64,000 nucleotides of DNA from Magnolia sinica (Eukaryota; Streptophyta; Magnoliopsida; Magnoliales; Magnoliaceae), in assembly GCF_029962835.1 (NCBI RefSeq), contig NC_080582.1, positions 19,910,032 to 19,974,031 on the forward strand, read 5' to 3'. The position numbers and the translations under genes are program-made. This document shows, piece after piece, positions 27,340 to 36,946 of this stretch. The notes beneath the pieces are model-generated. The model was not told the DNA's origin. It did no database searches and worked only from the letters and a program-made list of their open reading frames with translations. Every line of letters starts with the position of its first letter. Position 1 is the first letter of the stretch.

Positions 27340-30300
27340 ATATAAGACGTATTATGTATATATTATATGTATACATGTTGGTGGGCCACATCCACGTGGG
27401 ACCCACCACGATAATGTGTTTATGCATGCTGTCCAGCGTCCCTGGACGCTGGACGTTTGCAAACAGGGAAGTGTAAACTGGCATGGGAGGTACTAACGAG
27501 CTAGCCAAAATGGTGGGCACTCATGCAGGCTCCACTTTAATGTATACATATAATCTAAGCAGTCTATCCCGTTGCCCAGATCATTTTATCCGTTGAGCTA
27601 AAATTTGGGACCAATCAGAAAATCAAGCGGGTCATACCGTAGGAAACAGTGTTCCTACCTTCGATTTACTCCATGATGCTCCTGTATATCAAAAATAGCC
27701 TAATATTGGACTCTATGGGCTTGTATCAAGCCACAGGGACCCATGGCTGGAGTGGATGTTGCTGATGTGGGCCCTACCATGGAGAATCCGTAGAAATACT
27801 ATTTTCTTAAAAAAAAAAAAAAAAAAGCAAGGGAGGAAGCAGAGCTGACGCTGCTGCTGCACTGACAGACGGACGGACGGGCTGGGGCTCACGGCCCCAG
27901 CTGTGGGCCCCACCTTGATGCGTTTCAACGATCAACACCGTGCATTTGATGGGTCGCCACAAACCGGATGTCCATCTCAAAAATCAGCCTTATACGGAAC
28001 TTAGGTGGGCCACACCATCTAAAATCATGTGAAGACATGTCTAAACATATAAAAACACTTGGTGGGGCCTACCTGAAATTTGAATGCGGCTGAAACTTGG
28101 TCTGTACCCTCAGCCAAGTGGGGCACACATAATGGGCGGGTTGGATTTGTAGACCACATCACGGTGGGCTCCCTTTCCATATGATATATATATGTATATA
28201 TAAAATAATAATAAATAAAATAAAATAAAAATCGTCACGGTGGGCTTCTGACAGTGTTATGGTGGGCCCAACCCACGGTCCGTGTGACCTTACGAATAGT
28301 TTGGGTGGAAAATAAACATTTCCAGTGGGCCCCAGTCCAGTGGGCCCTACCCTGGTCCACACGACCTATCAACAGGTTGTATGGAAAACAAACATTACAG
28401 TGGGCCCATTTTGTATGGAAAATAAATATTACAGTGGGCGCTATCCAGGCCCACGTGACCTCGGCCCATTTGGACGGAAAACAAATATTACAGTGGGCCC
28501 TATCCAGGCCCACGTGACCTCCTCAACAGTTGGATGGCATATAAATGTCACTGTGGGCCCTACTCAAGGTCCACATGACCTTATGAATAAATTAGATGAC
28601 AAATAAATATCAATGAGGGCCCTACTCAAGGTCCACATGACCATATGCATAGATTGGATGGCAAACAAGTATCACAGTGGGTCCTACCTTGGTCCACATG
28701 ACCTTATGAACAGTTGGTTGGAAAATAAACATTATGGTAGGCCCCACATGGGACCCACTTATGTATGTATTGCAAACCATACCCTCCACTAGAGTGGGCT
28801 CCATCATGATGCATGTGTTTCATCCAACTGTCCAACCGTTTCGTAGATAATTTAAGGCCCATTGTGGAGGCCCATCTTTATGTATTGGTGGTCCTTGTTG
28901 AGGCCCACCTTGAATTGTATTAAGCCCATATTATGATGCCCATTTGATGTACTGGAGGCCCACGGGTCAAGGCCCAATAGGACATATATAAGGCCCAATG
29001 TGGTGTAATTTCATCATGGTATATGTATTGATTTTGTAACGGGCCACGCCTTGGGAGCAATGCTGGTTTGACGTCCACATTGAATGGATAATGTTGGTTA
29101 AATGTCCGCATTATAACTCTCCCTAAGGCCCACTGATAGGCCCATACTTGTGGTAAGTAGGCCGTCTAGGCCCATCTCCGTTATACACAGAGCTCATCTC
29201 TTTATACATGTTTAGTATAGATCCATGAATCATGATCATCCGCATCATATGTATGCCTGATGTGAGGAGTGACCGATCATATCATATGCCTTCGGGTGGA
29301 CTGCTTGTGGGCTCCCTGATAGGCGGAGTTGCCTCATATAAGTGCATGGTACACGTAGGATTGTTGCATGACTGATAGTGTGGCTCATGCACTTGCATTT
29401 GTGTGATTGTAGTTACTGTATGCCCTAGCGACATCAGGGTCATAGCCTCCACAGACACATCGTGGATGGCAAGATTGGATACCGAAAATATTTGGTTCTA
29501 GCATACGGGCGCCATAGATGTCCCTGAGTGAAAATCCCTAAACCCGATGGTACCAGAGGATGACTCCAACGTCGAGATCGAGTGGATATATGAGCGCACG
29601 AGGACCGAATACCAGGAGGCCGCGTCTCCCACTGTGTCGTGGTTGGTTGGAAAAGAGTGTGGCCTTACTCGCCCGAGGGTAGGGGCAATACTAGGCTGAG
29701 TTTGACCAGCTCCCGAATGGGTCCGCTATCGACGTGCTGGATAGGTATTGGCAGACTATTGGCCAGGCGGATAGTGAGGTTTCTTACGCTCACTTGGACT
29801 GTGCGGCTAGGAGAGCGGCAGTGCCATTTGGAGTGTACTGAACCCCGGTGATTATCCAGAATGAGAACTGTACTGATACATGATGAGGATTGGCATGCTT
29901 GAGTTGCATCTCGCATCGCATGGCTGTGATATGGCCGATAGCATTCATATCTTGCACCGCATAGCCTTGGTACGGCTGATTGCATTCATGAGCTCATCAC
30001 CATGATTTCGCATTACTCTTACCTTGTATTTTGAGCACGCTTATATTGCGCACATACTTACACCACCCTCTAAGCTTTCTATAAGCTTATGCACGATTGA
30101 TGCGTGTAGGTGACGCCAGGACGCAGTCACAACCATAGTCTCGCTGTAGTTGGAGCATGTAGCCGAGCTTCTGGAGTTTTGTTTCTTTTGTTACATTGTA
30201 TTTTCCCTTTCAGTCGCATTGTACTCAAAAGTTTTTAATCATAGTGGATTTTGTAGTGTTCTTGTGGTTATTGTTCGTGGGTTATGCTTTTGGTTATGCT

Positions 30301-33300
30301 CGTTATGAATTAGACTGATGATTATAAATCCTCTTTGTAGTATCCCAGGATCGGAACCTGGTGAATGGGTGCCGGGATCCGAGAATGGGGTTCTACGGAA
30401 GCTGTCGGCGCCAGATTCGGTGATCGAGAATTTTGTGAGACCGGTTTCCGAGTTCGGGGCGTGACACCCCCAAATTATCAGAATGGAGGGTTTTGATAGA
30501 ACATTGAAATTGAGTGCACACTTCATGATAAAATACTTTAAACGCATCAAACACTTCACTTTTAGATTTCAAAAGATAAATCTAAGTCATGCATAAATAA
30601 TCATCAATAAAGGTGGCAAAATATCTAAATCCAAAAGTGGAGGTAACCGGAGCTGGTCCCTAGACATCTGAGTGAACCAGAAGAAAAGGTCGAGATTTCC
30701 TCCTAGAAGAGCTAGGTAGAAACGTAGCACGATGATATTTAGACAATTCACAAATATCACAGTATAAAGGTTTAGTGACAGATAAGGAGGGAAACAAAAT
30801 TTTCAATCTAGTTATGGATGGGTGGCCTAAGCGGCAATGCCACTGAGTCATGGACTCTCGATCCAAAGAAAGGGTACTAGAAGCGGCAACTGGTGTATCA
30901 TCGAAAAGATAAACGCCTCCTCGCTCATGCCCCCCACCAATCACTCTCTTCGTATGTAGGTCCTGAAACAAACAATAAGAAGGGAAGAAAGTAATGGAAC
31001 AATTTAATGATTTAGTAAGAGAGCTAACAGACAACAAGTGTAATGGAAAACGAGGCACATACAAGATTGAGGATAAAGACAAGGAAGAAAAAAGAGGGAT
31101 GGAACCAATCCCAGAGATGGGAGTTTGGGTTCCATCTGCGACTGCGACATGTTGAGTGTGAGGAGAAGGAAAATAGGAAGAAAAAAATTGAAACTTACCA
31201 GTCATATGGGAGGAAGCTTCAGAGTATATGACCCAGGAGGTAGGAGATGATAACGCAAGACAAGCAGTACCTGACTGGGCCGAAGTTGCGTGAGATGGCT
31301 CAAGAATATCATGAATATGAAGCCACATAAGGGCATCATATGCAACCCGAGAAATGATAAGAGACTCCCCTGAAGTAGACTGCTCAGCTGTCAGGGTGGA
31401 AGACTGTGTCTCATGAGCAACTGTGGATGCAATAGAAGCAGCGACATACGTAGGACGACCATATATCTGCCAGCGATCATCAACGGTGTGATTAGTTCCA
31501 CTGCAATATGAACAATGCGGGAACCATCATGTCCTTGTCCACGTCCACCACGACCACGAAGACTATGGCCGCCACGAATGTAATCTCCCTCGCGGCCTCT
31601 ATCACGACCACAAAAATCAGAAATGCACCCTCAACTCAAGGATGGTACCCGAAGACCAAAGGAGGATTGATCGCTAGCAAGATGTGCCGAACGCTCGAAT
31701 GGCACAAATGAATGAGAAGGAAGAGTAGAGATAGTAGCACGCTGACACATGGCATAAACTATCGTCAATGGGGGAAGAGAATCCTACATAATAACTTGAT
31801 CTCAAACATGAAGATAATCAGAATTCAACCCAGGTAAGAACTGCATGATACGAGTATCATCTCGCTGCTTATGAGCATGTTCATGATCCTCTTTACATTT
31901 GGAAGGAAGCGGCTGATACATATCCAACTCATCCCATATACCCTGAAGCGTCAAATAGTAATCTTTTAATGATCTGGAGTTTTGTTGGAACCAACCAATT
32001 TCTTAAATAAGCTGAAATACCCGTAAAAAATTCTGAGATTCTGAGAACAAATCATGAAGCGTATCCCAAATGCCTTTAGCTGAGGGTAAAAACATCACTG
32101 AATGGCTAATCGAGGAATTCATACTATTCAACAACCATGCAATAACTTGATAATTTTTCTTTGTCCAAGACTTGTAGGTAACATCTGTAGAGCTTTGGGG
32201 ATCATCCAAAATACACGACAACTTCTCACGGGCTCCTAAAAATACTTTTACAGATTGTGCCCATTTAAGATAGTTGTCATCATTCAACTTAGTGGAGGTA
32301 ATCTGCAAGGGGTCGGATTCGAGAGACCCTATGCCAAGAGATGAGAGCCCTTTGTCAGCTATAGGAGAGTCTAAGAGAGATAAACCTATGCCAAGAGAGG
32401 CTCTACGCTAAAAAGGATTGATTCAAACAACTCTATCTTACTCAATCCTTCAAGATAATAAGAGATAAACCTCAAACAAATATCAATCATCCAAAATACC
32501 ATGAAACTCAGTCAAAAAAGGCCCAACCAAGTGAAAAACGGCTCAGCCGCACGTCTGTTTGAGGTTAAAAACCTCTTAAACATTGATCTTAAGTTTTTTT
32601 TTTAAAAAAAAAAAAAAATCCTCCATGGGTATGTTGGGAGGAAGATTTCGGTCCATCTTGAGCAAAGAAACCAAAGAAAAGCTTACCGATTTGAGGTAAA
32701 TCGAAGAAAAATGGAAAATGAGCCTGATTTTCAAATTTCTCTATTTCGCCCAAACTACCATGAAAGGAGGTCCAAAAAATTCTTAAAAAATTATGACAAA
32801 TCTTCTAAAATCAAGATATATCAAACCCTTAAACTTTTAGCTCAAACGGAGTCCATATGTCCGTACAACGTTGACGTCAGTCGTACAGCTGTTGACGTGT
32901 CGCCTTTTAATTTGTTGGATGTGCAATACTTGGATCTATGCTCTGATACCAAGTAGAGAATGATTTGATAATAATAATGTGAAGAAAAGAGGAAAATATT
33001 GAGAGAGAAGAAGGAAGAGAGTTTGGGAGAGATGTTGTGTTAGGCTAGCTTGCCCTAACACATAATGTTTTATTATAATAAAGCATATAGTACACCGTAG
33101 GAGAAGAGGGAAGTGTGCACATGCACTTACACTAAAAGGGACTAAAACGGCCACTAACCACATACACAATACACTAGCATTCTCTATAGTGTGTGTGTTT
33201 GAAAAATGAGGAACTGGTTGTCCATTGCTCTTTTGTTAGGGAAGTTTGGGACAACAGCTTGCTCGGTGTGACGTGGGTGCTGGTGGGTTCAATTGATTTG

Positions 33301-34551
33301 CCTTTTGTCTTGGCACAGTGGAGGAGTGAGAAAGGTAGAGATGGCAATCTGGAGACTTTGTTGGCTGGCATTTGGTTTTACTTTGGGGGAGAGGAACAAT
33401 CATTGTTTTAGTTGTAGCGGGCGGGCTTTGGAGGTTTTTAGCAGGGCTAAATTGAATGTAATGGGGTAGGCCTTAGCCTCAAGGGTTTTAGTCGGTAGGT
33501 CTCCCCCTCCACACACACACACCCCTGCGATCTTTCTTGGTCTGATTTGTAGTTCTTTTTGCATTGGCCTCACTTAATAAAATCGTCACCTTCCACATTG
33601 TAGGAAAAAAATGAATTTCATAATGTGAAGGCATACATTGACAATGCAAAGCAAATAATGTATTTTTTTCATAATGTGGAGGGCATACATTGACAATGCA
33701 AAGCAAATAATGTATTTTTTTCATAATGTGGAGGGCATACATTGACAATGCAAAGCAAATAATGTGTCTTTTACAATGCTTTTGTACCTGAATGTGTTAG
33801 CAAAACAAATGGATAACTCTTTTTGTGATTGTGATGGGATTGATTTCACTTTTGGTTTGTATGTACCTGAATGTGTTAGCAAAACAAATGGATAACTCTT
33901 TTTGTGATTGTGATGGTATTGATTTCACTTTTGGTCTGTATGTAGATGGATGAGGTGCTGGCTTCAGTTGCAGAGACTATTCATTTTGCTTTGGCCTCAC
34001 TTAATAAAATCGTCACCTTCCACATCGTAGGAAAAAAAAATGAATTTCATAATGTGAAGGCATACATTGACAATGCAAAGCAAATAATGTATTTTTTCAT
34101 AATGTGGATGGCATACATTGACAATGCAAAGCAAATAATGTGTCTTTTACAATGCTTTTGTACCTGAATGTGTTAGCAAAACAAATGGATAACTCTTTTT
34201 TTGATTGTGATGGGATTGATTTCACTTTTGGTCTGTATGTAGATGGATGAGGTGCTGGCTAAAGTTGCAGAGACTATAAAGAACTTTGCTGTCATTTACC
34301 TGGTAGATATCACCGAGGTGCCCAACTTCAACACCTTGTATGAGCTGTACGACCCCTCGACTGTCATGTTCTTCTTCCGCAACAAGCGCATGATGATTGC
34401 CTTGGGCACGATAAACAACAACAAGATCAACTGGGCTCTCAAGGACAAGCAGGAGTTTATTGACATCATCGAGACTGTCTACAGGGGAGCAAGGAAAGGC
34501 CAAGGTCTGGTCATTGCACCAAAGGATTACTCAACTAGGTACCGATATTGA
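15700..34551 (+). CDS. YLS8: Thioredoxin-like U5 snRNP protein (DIM1/YLS8 homologue), two exons
   Basis: Exon 1 (15700-15819, 40 codons) joins exon 2 (34243-34551, 102 codons plus stop) in phase 0 with GT/AG borders (CAG|GTATGT and TGTAG|ATG). The product is 142 residues, exactly the family length. It begins MSYLLPHLHSGWAVDQAILA and ends KDYSTRYRY. The family (Dib1/DIM1, human TXNL4A) has a thioredoxin fold and is a component of the U5 snRNP and the U4/U6.U5 tri-snRNP in the nucleus, needed for pre-mRNA splicing. Several positions that are almost invariant from yeast to plants differ here (see findings). The 5' neighbour is an Athila LTR ending two bases before ATG, and the intron is 18.4 kb of nested mobile DNA. 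It may be a working gene with an unusual promoter or a decaying duplicate. Confidence 0.85.
15820..16430. other. Start of DIM1 intron, no gene
   Basis: T-rich intron-like sequence. It includes an imperfect direct repeat of 'AATCCCCGAGTTCTGTTCCATAGATTCTTACCGCAGTTTT' type sequence (about 15913-15955 and 15989-16030) and a GT tract near 16350-16370. I see no coding signal. Confidence 0.6.
16435..16640 (-). pseudogene. LINE RNase H-like (RVT_3) C-terminal fragment
   Basis: Reading the minus strand gives ANSNADTFAKEAVRWYLHVG, matching the conserved 'R.AN..AD.LAKE' end of the RNase H domain attached to plant non-LTR retrotransposons. The preceding minus-strand sequence also resembles that domain but is degraded. 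It is opposite in strand to the larger LINE that follows, so it is a separate insertion. Confidence 0.5.
16840..18240 (+). pseudogene. LINE ORF1-like region with DUF4283 remnant
   Basis: A degraded coding stretch. The best-preserved part (about 17310-17480) reads 'VVVIDPSLERCEMLRFARIY', which matches the core of DUF4283 proteins encoded by ORF1 of plant L1-type LINEs ('G.F..ID..T.....L..ARI.V'). Flanking frames are too eroded to name. Its position upstream of endonuclease and reverse transcriptase remains on the same strand supports a single LINE. Confidence 0.5.
18545..18770 (+). pseudogene. LINE endonuclease C-terminal fragment
   Basis: The frame contains 'LPRLISDRCPVALAMDEDD', matching the end of the apurinic-type endonuclease domain of plant LINEs ('LPR..SDH.P..L'). 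It is followed after the insertions at 18815-21239 by the reverse transcriptase part of what appears to be the same element. Confidence 0.6.
18815..19192. mobile_element. MITE with 26-bp inverted ends
   Basis: The left end AGGGCATGTTTTTGTTACCAG is the imperfect inverse of the right end CTGGCAAAACAAATAAGCCCT. Length is 378 bp, AT-rich, no coding. A clear target duplication is not visible. It lies inside the LINE. Confidence 0.6.
19244..20040. mobile_element. TIR element with GCATATGCGATCGC subterminal arrays
   Basis: The ends are inverse copies: AAGTTGTCAAATCGCATATG on the left and the complement ending TTTGACAACTT on the right. About 80 bp at the left and about 190 bp at the right are built from variants of the self-complementary word GCATATGCGATCGCATATGC; the middle is AT-rich and non-coding. 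Subterminal repeats of this kind are typical of non-autonomous hAT- or CACTA-like elements. The exact superfamily is uncertain because no clear target duplication is visible. Confidence 0.65.
20041..21239. other. Unassigned insert between LINE parts
   Basis: No recognisable coding domain. The right edge AATCCAAACAGGCCCTA is typical of the end of a plant DNA transposon (GGGCCTGTTTGGATT family), so part of this stretch is probably another non-autonomous insertion. The purine-rich part 20460-20720 has short open frames that I cannot name. Confidence 0.4.
22553..22748. mobile_element. Small MITE inside the LINE reverse transcriptase
   Basis: The LINE frame reads KSRY up to about 22553 and resumes at R(H)LSLGGR near 22755, which shows the insert. 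The ends are loosely inverse (ATGGTATTGGTAACAGTAAC and GTCACCATTACCGTT), with repeated GTAAC/GTTAC words. About 195 bp. Confidence 0.5.
23687..23916 (-). repeat. 3' LTR of the copia element (left copy)
   Basis: Matches 32954-33186 along its whole length. It is followed on the right by the complement of the polypurine tract. Confidence 0.85.
24063..25034 (-). pseudogene. Copia RT (3' part) and RNase H
   Basis: The best-preserved piece of the copia element. It has the YVDDIVLSG catalytic box of Ty1/copia reverse transcriptase, 'FLKTKFEIKDLGPLRYFLGIEV', and the RNase H signatures 'STSGFFTFLSGNLITWKSKRQ' and 'SSAETEYHAMA'. The tail 'LHCDNQAAIHIARNPVF' is also typical. It is part of a fossil element. 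Confidence 0.9.
25746..26240 (-). pseudogene. Copia integrase C-terminal part
   Basis: The minus strand reads 'PRAIKCVFLGYTWSQKGYKCFDP', the conserved end of Ty1/copia integrase, followed upstream by 'SRTSCVRTPQQNSVAE' of the integrase core, where the solo gypsy LTR interrupts. Degraded. Confidence 0.85.
26281..30466 (+). repeat. Solo LTR, Tekay-type gypsy, inserted in the copia element
   Basis: Starts TGTAAGACCC and ends GGGGCGTGACA, flanked on both sides by CCCCC (26276-26280 and 30467-30471) as a 5 bp target duplication. Its ends and several inner blocks are related to the chromovirus LTRs at the left of the window, but it is clearly diverged, so it is a different subfamily. No internal region is present, so it is the product of LTR-LTR recombination. 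It carries a TA microsatellite near 27305-27332 and a minisatellite at 28256-28760. Confidence 0.9.
28256..28760 (+). repeat. About 70-bp minisatellite in the solo LTR
   Basis: About seven to eight imperfect units, each with the pattern GTGGGCCCTA..CAGGTCCACATGACCT..(A)GTTGGATGG.AAA.AAA.AT(T/A). Unit length varies around 60-75 bp. Confidence 0.8.
30660..31328 (-). pseudogene. Copia gag end / gag-pre-integrase
   Basis: The minus strand reads 'HMTGKFQFFSSYFPSPH', 'DLHTKRVIGGGHERGGVYLF' and 'WHCRLGHPSITRLKILFP', the protease-to-pre-integrase stretch of Ty1/copia polyproteins (conserved HxxxGHP..R). Part of the fossil copia element. Confidence 0.9.
32003..32308 (-). pseudogene. Copia gag N-terminal part
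   Basis: 'LNDDNYLKWAQSVKVFLGAREKL' and 'IWDTLHDLFSESQN' are typical of the gag domain (UBN2 / retrotran_gag_2 type) of plant Ty1/copia elements. It lies just inside the 5' LTR and primer-binding site, as expected. Confidence 0.85.
32954..33186 (-). repeat. 5' LTR of the copia element (right copy)
   Basis: Matches 23687-23916. The LINE frame continues directly on its right side. Confidence 0.85.
33566..34277 (+). repeat. Tandem duplication spanning LINE tail, intron end and exon 2 start
   Basis: Unit 1 (33566-33981) and unit 2 (33982-34277) each run from the LINE tail (TTGCnTTGGCCTCACTTAATAAAATCG), through inner subrepeats (a 52-bp ATAATGTGGAGGGCATACATTG-type unit, three copies then two; a 79-bp GTACCTGAATGTGTTAGC-type unit, two copies then one), to the acceptor and the first 35 bp of exon 2. 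The joint fuses exon sequence GAGACTAT to LINE tail. Confidence 0.85.
33946..33980 (+). pseudogene. Decoy partial copy of DIM1 exon 2
   Basis: After an identical acceptor (GTCTGTATGTAG) it encodes MDEVLASVAETI, then runs into LINE-derived sequence and stops about 60 codons later. Ser at residue 47 matches the family consensus, whereas the real exon has Lys, so this copy keeps the older state. If spliced in, it would give a truncated product. Confidence 0.8.
34243..34551 (+). CDS. YLS8: DIM1/YLS8 exon 2
   Basis: Encodes residues 41-142 with the conserved blocks NFAVIYLVDITEVP, YELYDPSTVMFFFRNK and NNNKINWALKDKQEFIDIIE. The acceptor is CTGTATGTAG|ATG. Changes against the family consensus include D68N, H89R, D93A and G97I (numbering of the 142-residue protein). 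Confidence 0.9.
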   Translation: MDEVLAKVAETIKNFAVIYLVDITEVPNFNTLYELYDPSTVMFFFRNKRMMIALGTINNNKINWALKDKQEFIDIIETVYRGARKGQGLVIAPKDYSTRYRY

Positions 34552-35222
34552 GTTTCTTCTGGGACGACCTGGTGTTGGTCTCAGCTATTGGTTTGATCAA
34601 ACAATGAATTGTCTATATACATTGGTAACTACGTAACTCTATATCTGTGTTGGACATTAAATGGTGTACTTGCAGAGTGCTAGAACTTAACAACGCCAAG
34701 TCTCCTGTTACTAATTGGGTGTGAGAGGTTGCTTTTGTCATTCAAGCTCTTAGGTACCGTTGATACTTTTTTCCTCGAGTTTGGCTTTTCCCGTTCTTCC
34801 ATTTTCCTTCTGTGAAAATGATCAAATGCTCAGCCTCTTATCGTTAACCGACCAATCTCAATCATTTCGTCTTGTATAAGACAGATTTCCAATAAGGAAG
34901 TTAGCAATGGAATAGTCGGTTTGGATTGAGGTTCAGGTGTCCTACAGATGAGGCAACTGTGTAGTAATCTCCTGTCCAAAATTCTATAATAGAATATTCT
35001 TCCTTGCTGTATAATAGCTGTTTTATTGGCAATGAGGTATTTAATTAATGGTGCAGACTGCCAACTCAAGTAATTGGTAAATGCATCCACAAATTTTGAC
35101 CACCTCGTGGTTTGGAAAACCTGCCTTGTATGAAAGAAAAAAGAAGAAAATAAAAAAATCCCATCACATTCCCCAAATAAGTTCCCTAAAAATCAAAGGC
35201 TTCAACTCAAATTAAATCATAC
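34552..35222. other. 3' flank of DIM1, no gene recognised
   Basis: Likely 3' UTR and downstream sequence of DIM1. A minus-strand open frame at 34830-35090 has no family I recognise. Confidence 0.5.
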
Positions 35223-35393
35223 CGCTTCATAAGTCAAGGTGCCGGACCGAGAAACAATTCCTACACGCCCAGGCTTGTGAATATACCCAGGCATAATTCG
35301 GATTTTGCATTCTCCAGGTTTGATAATACCAGGGCAGTTTGGCCCAATCAGTTGTGTTTTGGTTTGCCTGTTAAGAGCAACCTTCACACGAAC
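35223..35393 (-). pseudogene. Isolated exon of succinyl-CoA ligase alpha subunit
   Basis: 57 codons read [20 protein letters not shown] then [11 protein letters not shown] and [23 protein letters not shown], a near-perfect match to the middle of plant mitochondrial succinyl-CoA synthetase alpha (including the phosphate-loop region SRSGTLTYE). The family enzyme makes ATP from succinyl-CoA in the TCA cycle. The exon has good borders on the minus strand (TTTCAG|GTT and GCG|GTATGA), but I find no neighbouring exons of the gene; in the unspliced frame a stop follows within two codons. It is an orphan exon, either captured or left from a lost copy. Confidence 0.75.
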
Positions 35394-35924
35394 CTGAAAT
35401 TTGGAAGGATGAATTAAAGGCTACCCATGGGAAAGGACATCCAACAGAATGCACAGTTAAAAAGCAGAACATGGCGTGTAAATTAGCAAAATATACACTC
35501 ATCTGCTAATACGAAGAAAGCAGCATATGCATGTGTTTGTGCATACTAACCCCCAATACAAAGAGGGGATCTCAACCTCTCTGGCAACTAGAAAGCAAGA
35601 TTCAAAAATCAGCATCAATTTGCTTGCATATCTCTTGGATTACCATCTCACTAAGGTGATATGCTTTTCAGTTTCATTCACAACCACTCTGTTTTCTTTC
35701 CTTGTTTCTTTTTCCATTGGTTCTTTTTTAAAGTCTGTAGATCTATCATACTCTCCTTTTCCTACTTTCAATTATGTGGTTCATCGTTGAATACATTGTT
35801 CTTACAGGTCTATGATTGAGTTAGACTCAAACTGTTCTGACTTCTGAAATATCGTTCTTTAAAAGCCTACTTGTTCAGCAGCAAAGCTAAATGTAGTTAT
35901 GCTTCTGTAGCAAGAGGTCTTAAA

Positions 35925-36146
35925 GATATGGCTAAGAATTAAATTCGTAGCTATTGAGACTATTGTTACGGATTAAATCCGTAGCTATAACTTAAAAGTA
36001 TATAGCTACGGATTATATTTGTAGCTGAAACTCGGACTAGGGCCGTAGCAATAACCTAACATTAGAAACAGCTACGGTTTCCAGATAAAGGGCCTATATT
36101 TAAATTTTTTTTTTATAATAATGGTATTTCTTAGCATTGTAGTACA
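35925..36146. mobile_element. CACTA-like terminal fragment
   Basis: Repeats of TAGCTACGGATTAAATCCGTAGCT and of GGACTAGGGCCGTAGC are the subterminal repeats found in many plant CACTA transposons. The right edge TTTCTTAGCATTGTAGTA resembles a decayed ...CTTGTAGTG terminus. No partner end is seen. Confidence 0.45.
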
Positions 36147-36946
36147 TGCCCTGATAGAAATTATAATAATAATGTCTGACAATAACTGATTTTACTAAGA
36201 GATCCCTGGTATCTACCTTCTTTCTCAAATAAGCGCCTACTACATGATAAAAGATCATTGAATTTCATGCTTAACTCTATTGAACTCAAATTTCAAGTTT
36301 TCATGTAGGTTCTTTTATAAATTTCACAATCACATGATAAGGCGTCACCTGGTCAAGATTTTGGATTGGCTCGACGGGATTGATGGGCTCAGCAGGATTC
36401 ACAGCCTTTGATATAGCAGCCATCACCAAAGCAGAATAATAAACGAGTTCCTATCAAAGTCGCACCTCACCTGTGCAGGCACTGTGCAACATAAGTTTTT
36501 GCTTGAATTTATCCTTGCAATTCACAATTGAATCAAATCTTCAGTAATTGAGTGCAGTACTCAAAATAACTAACACTAGGAAAGAATACAATGATTTTCT
36601 AATATCATCAATATATTTTTCTGCACACTAATTGTCAAAAGAACTGGATTTCCCTTCTTCTATTCAGGTTAACAGGCCCCTAATGTTGAGAGCATATCTG
36701 GTGTGAGAAAATAGTCTATGTCATGTATATTAAATCTTGTCCTCAAAAGAAAGGAAGCAATGCACGGAAACAGCTGGTAGAGACTGTAAAGTTGACCGGC
36801 CTTAAGCATATAACCACAAGCCTTTCCAAAATAGAAGGGGTATCAAGTTCACACATGCATCACAAACTTCCTAAATTAAACAATTAACTTCTGACGGGAA
36901 AAAAAATTCAAGGAATTGATGAGAGTTTGACATCTAGAGAACTCAC
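36147..36946. other. No gene recognised
   Basis: Between the CACTA-like fragment and the callose synthase exons. A minus-strand stretch near 36344-36423 (MAAISKAVNPAEPINP...) with a possible donor CAG|GTGACG could be another orphan exon, but I do not recognise it. Confidence 0.35.

Larger units (their letters stand above)
23687..33186 (-). mobile_element. Ty1/copia element, carrying a solo gypsy LTR
   Basis: The minus-strand element is bounded by two about 230 bp LTRs with inverse ends TAGAGAATG...CATTCTCYA. The primer-binding site lies next to the right LTR (GCTCTGATACCA, complement of TGGTATCAGAGC, 32939-32950), and the polypurine tract lies next to the left LTR (complement GAGGGGGAG, about 23919-23927). 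Without the solo LTR insert it is about 5.3 kb, normal for the family. Gag is around 32003-32308, gag-pre-integrase around 30660-31330, RT/RNase H around 24063-25034. The coding part is broken many times. By eye the LTRs differ by about 5 percent. Confidence 0.85.
21240..33608 (+). mobile_element. L1-type LINE ORF2 remains, interrupted by a copia element
   Basis: The reverse transcriptase begins near 21250 ('LREEKNHMEAL', 'KYKFFHAMASARARAN'), continues through 'GLNGFPLAFF' and 'ILAKIVAFKFRVVLG' to the catalytic region near 22240 (HPDNTLLL where the family has FADDTLLF), and 'LGGRLKLIETSMSNRPI' near 22770. The zinc-binding zf-RVT end (about 23390-23680) is split by the copia element and resumes at 33187 ('CVCLKNEELVVHCSFVREVWD'). 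A 3' tail with AATAAAATCG and an A-run ends near 33608. Many stops and frameshifts and the altered catalytic box make it inactive. Together with the ORF1-like and endonuclease pieces it fills most of the DIM1 intron. Confidence 0.75.

Noticed and set aside
28256-28760. Regular spaced repeats resembling a CRISPR array
   Set aside because: Plant LTR context, imperfect units without unique spacers; it is a minisatellite.
34830-35090. Minus-strand 86-codon open frame downstream of the succinyl-CoA ligase exon
   Set aside because: No recognisable family; could be chance in AT-rich DNA.
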